A DNA stretch of 64,000 nucleotides from Rhodothermales bacterium (GTDB taxonomy: Bacteria; Bacteroidota; Rhodothermia; Rhodothermales; JANQRZ01), in assembly GCA_039944855.1 (NCBI GenBank), contig JBDUXZ010000037.1:124001-188000 (forward strand), in the 5' to 3' direction. Below the pieces are notes generated by a model. That model searched no databases. It was not told the DNA's origin and saw nothing but the letters and a program-made list of their open reading frames with translations. Position numbers and translations under genes: made by a program. Positions 43,257 through 50,601 of this stretch are shown in pieces (within the stretch, counting starts at the first letter, position 1; the number at the start of each line of letters is the position of its first letter).

Positions 43257-46117
43257 CCGACGTTACCTCCAAAGAGTGTTATCCGTTCGCCCCCCTCGGA
43301 GGGGGGCAGCGAGGTCCGCTTGCGGGACGAGCGGGGGGGCCGCCACGCCGTCTCCGTGCGCCGAGGACCCCCACCTGCCCTCCCCCTCGGAGGGGGAGGG
43401 ACGCAATCCTGAATCTGTTCGCCGGAGCCGTAGCGCTCGTGATTGGGCTGTGCGCCTCGGTGCCGAGTGCCGCTGCCGTCCCCGTTGACTCGCTCCTCTA
43501 CTTCGAACTCCTCCCGGCCCGCACCGTCGGAGTTGCCCTCGCGGCGAGCCCGGTTCCCCGCCTCGCCAATCCACACGGCGACATCTCCATTCCGTGTGAG
43601 GCCTGCCACACCCCGGACGCGTGGACGCCGCTGCGTGATGACATCGACTTCGACCACAGCGAGCAGACCCGGTTCGCGATGACCGGCAAGCACACCCTCG
43701 CCGAGTGCGGCTCCTGTCACCTCGAACTTCGCTTCGACCAGCCCGACCTCACCGCCGACGAGTGCGCCTCCTGCCACCTCGACGTCCACCGGGGCCAGCT
43801 CGGCGACGAGTGCCAGACGTGCCACAACACGCAGGATTTCCAGCTCACGAACGGCGCGCTCATCCACGCGCAGACCTCGTTCCCGCTCACCGGCTCGCAC
43901 CTCCAGATCTCGTGCGAGACGTGCCACACCGACGCCCCCGACGGCCTCTTCGCCCCGCTCGATACCGACTGCTTCGCCTGCCACGCTGTCGATTACCAGA
44001 CCGCCGCAAGCATCGACCACGTCGCCGCCGGGTTCTCGACGGACTGCGAGCAGTGCCACAGCACGCTCGCCTTCTCCGCCGCCGGTGGCTTCAACCACGT
44101 CGTCGTCTCCGACGGCTTCGCGCTCGTCGGGACGCACGCCGAGATCGCGTGTGAGTCGTGCCACACCGTGCCCGGCTTCGAACCCATCTTCGACGCCGCG
44201 GATCAGAACGACTGTTTCGCCTGCCACCAGACCGACTACGAACGGACGACGAGCATCGACCACGTCGCCGCCGGCTTCCCGACCGAGTGCCAGCAGTGCC
44301 ACAGCGTGACAGTGTGGGAGAATGCGACGTTCGAGCACGTCGCCGTGTCGGAGGGCTTCGCGCTCGTCGGCGCGCACGCCAGCCTGCCGTGCTCGTCGTG
44401 CCACGTCGGGCCCGACTTCGACGTGCCGACCGACCCGGCCGGGCAAAACGACTGCTTTGCCTGCCACGCGTCCGAGCACGAAGTCGAGCACCCCGGCTTC
44501 CCCACCGACTGCTTGCAATGTCACAACGTGAATACGTGGGAGGACGCCGACTTCGAGCATGCCGCCGTCGCCGACGGCTTCGCCCTCGTCGGTGCACACG
44601 CCACGCTCGACTGCGCCTCCTGCCACGTCGGAGCGGAGTTCGACACGATTTTCGATCCCGACGGGCAGAACGATTGCCTCGCCTGTCATGCTGCCGAGCA
44701 TCAGGAAGAGCACCCGTCGTTCCCGACGAACTGCCTCGAATGCCACAACGTCAACACGTGGGACGATGCGGACTTCCAGCACACGGCCGTATCGGGCGGC
44801 TTCGCGCTCGTCGGCGCGCATGCCTCGCTAGACTGTGCTTCGTGTCACATCGGCCCAGACTTCGAGCCCATCTTCGACGCGAGCGGCCAGAACGATTGCT
44901 TCGCCTGTCATGCCTCCGAACATCAGGAAGAGCATCCCGGCTTCCCGACGGAATGCCTCCAGTGCCACACGGTCGATACGTGGGACGACGCCGACTTCGA
45001 CCACGTCGCCGCGTCGGAAGGCTTCGCGCTCGTCGGGGCGCACGCGACGCTCGCCTGCGCGTCGTGCCACGTCGGCCCCGACTTCGAGCCCATTTTCGAT
45101 GCCGAGGGGCAGAACGAGTGCTTCGCCTGCCATGCCCCGGAGCACGAAGAGGAGCACCCGGCCTTCCCCACCGACTGCCTCCAATGTCACAGCGTCAATA
45201 CGTGGGACGACGCGACCTTCGACCATGCCGTCGTCACTGGCGGGTTCGCCCTCGTCGGAGCACACGCGACCATCGCGTGCTCCTCCTGCCATATCGGGCC
45301 GGACTTCGAAGTCATTTTTGAAGCCGACGGCCAGAACGACTGTTTCGCCTGTCACGCTCCCGAGCATGAGGAGGAACACCCTGCGTTTCCCACCGACTGC
45401 TTGCAATGCCACAGCGTCGACACGTGGGACGACGCCACGTTCGATCACGCCGTCGTCACGGGGGGCTTCGCGCTCGTAGGCGCGCATGAGACCTTGCCCT
45501 GTTCGTCCTGCCATGTGGGTCCCGACTTCGAGGTCATCTTCGACGCGGACAATCAGAACGACTGCTTCGCGTGCCACGCGCCGGAGCATCAGGAAGAGCA
45601 CCCGGCCTTTCCCACCGACTGTCTCCAGTGCCACAATGTGAACTCATGGGAAGGCGCTGTCTTCAACCACAACACGGCGACCGACTTCGACCTCGTCGGC
45701 GCACACGTCAGCCTGCCGTGCTCCTCGTGCCACGTCGGCCCCGACTTCGACCTGATCTTCGAGCCCTTGAACCAGAACGACTGCTTCGCCTGCCACCAGG
45801 CCGAGCACGAAGACGAGCACCCGAGCTTCCCGACGAACTGCCTCCAGTGTCACACGGTCGATACGTGGGACGGCGCCGAGTTCGACCACGATCCGTTCTT
45901 CCCGATCTACTCTGGCCGGCACGAAGGCGAGTGGGATAGCTGCCAGACCTGTCACAATCAAGGCACCTTCGCCACGTTCACGTGCCTCGTCTGCCACGAG
46001 CACAACCGCGAAGACATGGACGACGACCACGACGAGGTCGGCGGCTACGTCTACGAAAGCAACGCCTGCCTCGCCTGCCATCCCGACGGCGACGATCTCG
46101 GAGGGACGTTCAAATGA
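43253..46117 (+). CDS. 34-heme c-type cytochrome built from tandem three-heme repeats
   Basis: I count 34 CxxCH motifs in 954 residues. From about residue 270 to 870 the protein is a tandem array of eight units of about 74 residues. Each unit contains GFALVGAHA, CxSCHxGPDF, QNDCFACH, EHxxEHPxFPT and CLQCHxVxTW, so three hemes per unit. The signal peptide core (NLFAGAVALVIGLCASVPSA) starts only at residue 54. The first 50 residues are encoded by a palindromic repeat element (43289-43400). Genes overlap at both ends: ATGA with the 23-heme gene and ATGA with the barrel gene. It probably forms a long heme wire linked to the outer-membrane barrel. Confidence 0.92.
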   Translation: MTDVTSKECYPFAPLGGGQRGPLAGRAGGPPRRLRAPRTPTCPPPRRGRDAILNLFAGAVALVIGLCASVPSAAAVPVDSLLYFELLPARTVGVALAASPVPRLANPHGDISIPCEACHTPDAWTPLRDDIDFDHSEQTRFAMTGKHTLAECGSCHLELRFDQPDLTADECASCHLDVHRGQLGDECQTCHNTQDFQLTNGALIHAQTSFPLTGSHLQISCETCHTDAPDGLFAPLDTDCFACHAVDYQTAASIDHVAAGFSTDCEQCHSTLAFSAAGGFNHVVVSDGFALVGTHAEIACESCHTVPGFEPIFDAADQNDCFACHQTDYERTTSIDHVAAGFPTECQQCHSVTVWENATFEHVAVSEGFALVGAHASLPCSSCHVGPDFDVPTDPAGQNDCFACHASEHEVEHPGFPTDCLQCHNVNTWEDADFEHAAVADGFALVGAHATLDCASCHVGAEFDTIFDPDGQNDCLACHAAEHQEEHPSFPTNCLECHNVNTWDDADFQHTAVSGGFALVGAHASLDCASCHIGPDFEPIFDASGQNDCFACHASEHQEEHPGFPTECLQCHTVDTWDDADFDHVAASEGFALVGAHATLACASCHVGPDFEPIFDAEGQNECFACHAPEHEEEHPAFPTDCLQCHSVNTWDDATFDHAVVTGGFALVGAHATIACSSCHIGPDFEVIFEADGQNDCFACHAPEHEEEHPAFPTDCLQCHSVDTWDDATFDHAVVTGGFALVGAHETLPCSSCHVGPDFEVIFDADNQNDCFACHAPEHQEEHPAFPTDCLQCHNVNSWEGAVFNHNTATDFDLVGAHVSLPCSSCHVGPDFDLIFEPLNQNDCFACHQAEHEDEHPSFPTNCLQCHTVDTWDGAEFDHDPFFPIYSGRHEGEWDSCQTCHNQGTFATFTCLVCHEHNREDMDDDHDEVGGYVYESNACLACHPDGDDLGGTFK
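43289..43400. repeat. REP-like palindromic element inside the 34-heme cytochrome gene start
   Basis: The element is bounded on both sides by the quasi-palindrome CCCCCTCGGAGGGGG (hairpins 43289-43307 and 43378-43400). Between them lies a third hairpin, GTCCGCTTGCGGGAC. A related element with the same order (CCCTCG...AGGGGG-CAGC, stem-loop, GCGGGGGG) is at 55657-55724. It is translated as part of the cytochrome N-terminus. Confidence 0.75.
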
Positions 46118-47724
46118 GGCAGACGGGGCTGTACGTGTTATTCACCTTCCTCGCGCTGCTGCCGTGGACGAGCGTCCAGGCGCAGGATGAAGCGAGGATC
46201 GACGTGCGCGTCGAGCACATCGCGGGGGAAAACGCGTACCTCGACGCGGGCACCGAGCGCGGCATCGCGGCTGACGACACGCTCGACGTGTGGCGGGGCG
46301 ACGTACAGCTCGGCCGGCTCCGCGTCGTGAGCGCGACGGTCACGCGCGCCGTCGTCACGTTCGCGGGCGAGCCGTTCCCGATCACGCGCGGCCAGTCGCT
46401 CACTGTGGTGCGAACGGCGGTCACCACCCCAGCTGAGCCTGTGCTCGTCGGCGAGCCGGATGCGCCCGCGCCGGCCGACCGAACGTCCATCTTCGACCAG
46501 CCTACGGCGCCGTTGCCAAGCAGCACGAGGGCCGAGCCCATCCGGCTCACCGGCCGGCTTCAGGTCGGCACGAGCGCGCTATGGTCGAGCACATCGCCCC
46601 TCGTCGGCGACGGCGCGGCAACGACGCGCTCCTTCGCAACGCCGTTCGTCGGCCTGCGCGGGCGTGTCACCGGGCTGCCGGGCGGCCTGCTCGTCAACCT
46701 CAACGGCCGCGCGTCGTACCGCTACCGCTCCGACGGCAACTTCGATGAGCCGACCGATCTCCGGCTCTATCACGCCAGCGTCGAGAAGAGATTTTCCATG
46801 GTGCAGGTCGAGGCCGGGCGCTTTTTCAACGAGCATGACCGGTTCTCGGGCTACCTCGACGGCGCCCGTGTGCACGTCGGCTCGGCCGTCGCCGGCGTCG
46901 GCATCACGGCCGGATTGGAGCCCGACCGCGCCGACGGGATCTTCGCCTCCGACCTCCCGAAGTACACCGTCTACGGCCACTACCGGATCAGCCCGAAGCC
47001 GCTCCGCGTCGAGGTATCGGCCGTCGCCGGGCAGGTGCTGCCGCAGACCGAAGGGCTGACGAGCCGGACGTTCGCCGGCGGCACGGCGAGGGCCTCGGGC
47101 AACGGGTTCTCGCTCTCGGCCGACGTGCTCGTGGACCGCGACCCCGCCGACGACGCCCTCGCCCTCTCGCGCTTTCTCGTGCGCGGCTCGTGGTCCGTCC
47201 TCCCCCGGCTCCGGCTGCGTGCGCGCTACTACCACCGGCGGCCGTACATCCTCTTCGAGACGATTCAGGTGCTGCGCGACGCGAGCGATCGTCTCGGCGG
47301 CGGCCTCTCGTACACGCTCGGCGGGCGGACCTTCGGCGGCACCGTCCTCCGCGCCGACCTCTCCCGCTCGACGCGCACCGGCGACGAGGCGAGCCTCACG
47401 TATTCCGGCGGCGTCTACGTTCCGCGCCTACCCGGTCTCGGCGTCGGGCTCAACGCGACGGGGAGCGTGTGGACGCGCGACGGGCAGCAGTCGCTCTACG
47501 CGCTCGCGTCCGTCACGCGCTCGCTCGGGCGGGCGTACGTCAGCCTCGGCTACCAATTCCAGCAGACGCCGCTCCTCACCGAGTCGCTCACGACGCACGG
47601 GATCGAGGGCACGCTGCAGATCCCGCTCATGGACAACGTCTCGGCGACGGTCCAAGTCAACGGCAGCTTCGGCGAGACGATCTCGAACGCCCGCCTCTAC
47701 ACTGGCCTCTGGTGGCGCTTGTGA
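46114..47724 (+). CDS. Outer-membrane beta-barrel partner of the multiheme cytochromes
   Basis: A signal peptide (ends SVQAQDE) is followed by a small periplasmic beta domain (30-110, LDAGTERGIAADDTLDVWR) and a Pro/Ala linker. From about 160 to the end there are alternating amphipathic strands typical of an outer-membrane barrel (VNLNGRASYRYRS, VQVEAGRFFNE, VYGHYRISPKPLRVEVSA, LRARYYHRRPYI). The protein finishes with an aromatic C-terminus (LYTGLWWRL). Its ATG overlaps the stop of the 34-heme gene. By analogy with porin-cytochrome conduits, it would let the cytochrome chain cross the outer membrane, though there is no sequence similarity to MtrB that I can recognise. Confidence 0.82.
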   Translation: MRQTGLYVLFTFLALLPWTSVQAQDEARIDVRVEHIAGENAYLDAGTERGIAADDTLDVWRGDVQLGRLRVVSATVTRAVVTFAGEPFPITRGQSLTVVRTAVTTPAEPVLVGEPDAPAPADRTSIFDQPTAPLPSSTRAEPIRLTGRLQVGTSALWSSTSPLVGDGAATTRSFATPFVGLRGRVTGLPGGLLVNLNGRASYRYRSDGNFDEPTDLRLYHASVEKRFSMVQVEAGRFFNEHDRFSGYLDGARVHVGSAVAGVGITAGLEPDRADGIFASDLPKYTVYGHYRISPKPLRVEVSAVAGQVLPQTEGLTSRTFAGGTARASGNGFSLSADVLVDRDPADDALALSRFLVRGSWSVLPRLRLRARYYHRRPYILFETIQVLRDASDRLGGGLSYTLGGRTFGGTVLRADLSRSTRTGDEASLTYSGGVYVPRLPGLGVGLNATGSVWTRDGQQSLYALASVTRSLGRAYVSLGYQFQQTPLLTESLTTHGIEGTLQIPLMDNVSATVQVNGSFGETISNARLYTGLWWRL

Positions 47725-47808
47725 ACGACGAATGACGAGGTACGAATGACGAACGCTTCGTTCGCCGCTCCCTCGTAACTCGTCGTTCGCAGCTCGACAC
47801 TCGAACTC
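47725..47808. repeat. Heptad and palindromic repeat before the FeS/FAD gene
   Basis: This gap is built of degenerate 7-base units: GAATGAC-like units on the left and CTCG-containing units (TAACTCG, CAGCTCG) on the right. The units run straight up to the ATG at 47809. The two halves are inverted relative to each other around GAACGCTTCGTTC. No gene fits here. Confidence 0.75.
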
Positions 47809-49119
47809 ATGGACCTCCTCATCATCCTCGCTGTCGCGTTCGTGCTCACCGCTGTGGCGGTGGTGCCGTTCTTGCGGAAGCGTCGGGGGCACGAGCGCCG
47901 CGCCGAGCGGGCCGAGCAGAAGGCCGAGGAGTACGGGCTCCACGTCCCCGCCTCACTCCACCCCGTCGTCGACCTCTCGAAGTGCCTCGGGTGCGGGGCC
48001 TGCACCGCCGTCTGTCCCGAGGGCGACGTGCTCGGCCTCATCGGCGGGCAGGCGCAGCCGATCCAGCCCGCGCGATGCGTCGGCCACGGCCTCTGCCAGC
48101 GCTCCTGCCCCACCGACGCCATCTCGCTCGTCTTCGGGACCGCCGAGCGCGGTGTCGACATCCCGCGCATCCAGGGCAACTTCGAGACGAACGTGCCCGG
48201 CCTCTACATCGTCGGCGAGCTCGGCGGGATGGGGCTTGTGCGCAACGCCTTCGAGCAGGGGCGGCAGTGCATCGAGGGCATCGTCGCCGAGAAACGAGCG
48301 AAGCCGGACGGCGCGCTCGACGTGCTCATCGTCGGGAGCGGGCCGGCGGGGCTCTCGGCCTCCGTCAACGCCGCGCACCACGGGCTCGACTTCGTCACCG
48401 TCGACAAGGAGCCCGACCTCGGCGGGACCGTCCGCCATTACCCGCGCCGCAAGCTCGTGATGACGAGCCCGATCACGGTCCCCGGCTACGGCAAGATCGA
48501 CGCGCGGGAGATCCAGAAAGAAGACCTCGTGTCGCGGTGGAACGACCTCGCCGAACACGCCGGGCTGACGATCAACACGGGCGAGACCGTCTCCGCCATC
48601 ACCCCGACCGACGGCGATTGCTTCACGGTCGAGACGAACGCGCGGTCGTACCACACGCGGCGCGTCGTGCTCGCGATCGGGCGGCGCGGCATCCCCCGGA
48701 AGCTCGGGATTCCCGGCGAGGAGGGCGACCACGTCTACTACAGCCTCGCCGAGCCCGAGCACTTCGCCGGGCAGCGCGTCGTGATCGTCGGCGGCGGCGA
48801 CTCGGCCGTCGAGGCGGCGATGATGCTCGCCGACGTGGGGGCGACGGTCCGCCTCTCGTACCGCAAGTCCACCCTCTCGCGCATCAAGCCCGGCAACCAC
48901 GACCGCATCGAAGCCGCGATTGCTGACGGCCGCGTCGAGCCGCTGTGGGAGACGGAGCTCGCGCGGATCGAGCCCGACGCCGTCGTCTACACCGACGCCG
49001 ACGGGAACGAGCACACGCTCCCGAACGACGAGGTCTTCATCTTCATCGGCGGCGAGCTTCCGAAGAAGTTTCTCGAAGCGTGCGGGATCAAGATGGACAC
49101 GAAGTTCGGCCGCCCCTGA
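47809..49119 (+). CDS. Membrane-anchored 4Fe-4S ferredoxin/FAD-NAD(P) oxidoreductase
   Basis: One N-terminal membrane helix (LLIILAVAFVLTAVAVVPF) and a short coil lead to a di-cluster ferredoxin domain (about 55-110), with CLGCGACTAVCPEG and CVGHGLCQRSCPTD. The flavoprotein part starts at about 165 with VLIVGSGPAGLSASVNAAHHG and has a second nucleotide fold VVIVGGGDSAVEAAMMLADVG. It resembles the thioredoxin-reductase-like flavoprotein fold without a CxxC redox pair in the usual place. It would connect NAD(P)H, FeS clusters and the membrane, supplying or accepting electrons for the multiheme module just upstream, on the same strand. Confidence 0.88.
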   Translation: MDLLIILAVAFVLTAVAVVPFLRKRRGHERRAERAEQKAEEYGLHVPASLHPVVDLSKCLGCGACTAVCPEGDVLGLIGGQAQPIQPARCVGHGLCQRSCPTDAISLVFGTAERGVDIPRIQGNFETNVPGLYIVGELGGMGLVRNAFEQGRQCIEGIVAEKRAKPDGALDVLIVGSGPAGLSASVNAAHHGLDFVTVDKEPDLGGTVRHYPRRKLVMTSPITVPGYGKIDAREIQKEDLVSRWNDLAEHAGLTINTGETVSAITPTDGDCFTVETNARSYHTRRVVLAIGRRGIPRKLGIPGEEGDHVYYSLAEPEHFAGQRVVIVGGGDSAVEAAMMLADVGATVRLSYRKSTLSRIKPGNHDRIEAAIADGRVEPLWETELARIEPDAVVYTDADGNEHTLPNDEVFIFIGGELPKKFLEACGIKMDTKFGRP

Positions 49120-49214
49120 CCGGCCCCGTGCCCCACGGTTACGCTGCGAGAAGAATGGCCGAAGGGGGACGATGAGCGACCGCCTGCGCGTTAGCCCCTC
49201 CTCGCCTGTCGCCG

Positions 49215-49222
49215 TATGTTAC
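49215..49222 (+). promoter_or_regulatory. Candidate promoter -7 element of the DUF411 gene
   Basis: TATGTTAC lies 23 bases before the ATG at 49245, in a GC-rich gap, and resembles the octamers upstream of fbaB and lpdA. Confidence 0.3.
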
Positions 49223-49244
49223 CGCAAACCCAACCCCCGTTCCC

Positions 49245-49697
49245 ATGCGCGCGCTCCGTCTCCCCGTCCTCCTCTCCGCCGTCGTGCTCCTCGCCCTCTC
49301 GGGCTGCCGCAGCGAGGCCCAGACGCCGACGGTGACCGTCTACAAATCGCCGACGTGCGGGTGCTGCGTGCTGTGGGCCGACCACATGACCGCGTCCGGC
49401 TTCACCGTCGAAAGCGTCGACGTGGCGAGCATGGACGACGTGAAGGCCCGCCTCGGCGTGCCGAACACGCTCGCCTCCTGCCACACCGCCGTCGTCGGCG
49501 ACTACGTGGTCGAGGGCCACGTCCCGGCCGAGGACGTGGAGCGCTTGCTAGCCGAGCAGCCCGACGCCGCCGGCCTCGCCGTGCCGGGGATGCCGATTGG
49601 CTCGCCGGGGATGGAGGTCGAGGGCCGACCGGCCGACAGCTACGACGTGTTCCTCTTCACACGGGACGGCCGCGCGAGCGTGTTCTCGCACCACTGA
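49245..49697 (+). CDS. DUF411 lipoprotein, putative copper-binding
   Basis: A lipobox signal (LALSGCRSE) precedes the DUF411 domain. The diagnostic YKSPTCGCCVLWADHM has a CxCC metal site, followed by LASCHTAVVGDYVVEGHVPAED and the terminal LPGMPxGSPGME-type segment (VPGMPIGSPGMEVEG). DUF411 proteins are small periplasmic metal-binding proteins linked to copper handling. It follows the FeS/FAD gene by 125 bases with its own promoter-like box. A CopA exporter gene is encoded about 6 kb further right. Confidence 0.92.
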   Translation: MRALRLPVLLSAVVLLALSGCRSEAQTPTVTVYKSPTCGCCVLWADHMTASGFTVESVDVASMDDVKARLGVPNTLASCHTAVVGDYVVEGHVPAEDVERLLAEQPDAAGLAVPGMPIGSPGMEVEGRPADSYDVFLFTRDGRASVFSHH

Positions 49698-49754
49698 CCG
49701 TCACTACTTCTCCCGAATATCTGGTTATGTGCCTCGGGGCACCTTGTCGTCAAC

Positions 49755-50543
49755 ATGAACAGGATTCTGCTGCTCGCCACCGCCGCCGCGCTCACCTGCT
49801 CCGCTACCGCTACGGCGCAGCATGCAGACTCGCTCAACGGCGCCGCAAAGGTGCTGCTTGAGCGAGAAGACTACGTGGCTGCTGTGCCCGCTCTTCGGGA
49901 GGCAGCAGAAGCCGGACATCCTGAAGCTCAGTACAACCTCGGGTGGGCACTGATCGAGGGCGCTGGTACTGTCGCCGATCCGGTTGAGGCGAACCGATGG
50001 TTGCGGAGCGCGGCGGAGCAAGGGTGGGTAGACGCGCAGTTCAAGCTCGGCTACAGCTACGCGCTCGGCCGAGGTACAGAGCAGAACATGACCAAAGCGT
50101 TCCGGTGGTTCGAGACGGCAGCGGAGAACGGCGATGCCGAGGCACAGTTCTTCATCATTGGCATGCTGATGGAAGGTCAGGGCGTGGAGGTGGACCTCGG
50201 CCGAGCGCTGGAGTGGGCCGAGCGTTTAGCCGTACAGGAGACCCCGGAGGATCTCCGTATCAGCGGAACTATCACTAACGCCCGCCTGAACCTCGCCCGG
50301 ATGTATCTCAATGGCGAGCGCGGCGTGGAGCGCGACCCGTTGGAGGCTTACATGTGGCTGCTCATTGCAAACGAGAACAAGATTGACCTCTCGGTGCTGG
50401 TCCAGCAGCAGATGATCCGGGATGTCCAAGCGCTGCAAGAAGAACTAGAGTCTGCAGAGCAGGAGCAGGCTCGACAAGAAGCAGTAACCATGCTCGGGCG
50501 ACCCCTCACCAACCTCGTCAACCTACACGAACAGGAGATATAA
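49755..50543 (+). CDS. Exported Sel1-repeat protein
   Basis: A signal peptide (MNRILLLATAAALTCSATATAQ) is followed by four Sel1-like helical repeats (GHPEAQYNLGWALIEGAG, GWVDAQFKLGYSYALGRG, GDAEAQFFIIGMLMEGQG, ARLNLARMYLNGERG). A helical, Gln/Glu-rich tail follows. Sel1 proteins are adaptors in envelope signalling or complex assembly. The base composition is less GC-rich than that of its neighbours. The gene appears to stand alone, about 60 bases before the next gene. Confidence 0.88.
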   Translation: MNRILLLATAAALTCSATATAQHADSLNGAAKVLLEREDYVAAVPALREAAEAGHPEAQYNLGWALIEGAGTVADPVEANRWLRSAAEQGWVDAQFKLGYSYALGRGTEQNMTKAFRWFETAAENGDAEAQFFIIGMLMEGQGVEVDLGRALEWAERLAVQETPEDLRISGTITNARLNLARMYLNGERGVERDPLEAYMWLLIANENKIDLSVLVQQQMIRDVQALQEELESAEQEQARQEAVTMLGRPLTNLVNLHEQEI

Positions 50544-50601
50544 CCGCTTTGGATGAGCCGGATTGATAGGTGATGGATCCGACCCGGTCTGTACCCAACC
50601 C

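Noticed and set aside
43600-46000. Regular repeats that could suggest a CRISPR array
   Set aside because: The 222-base units are coding repeats with conserved heme motifs; there are no short identical repeats with unique spacers.
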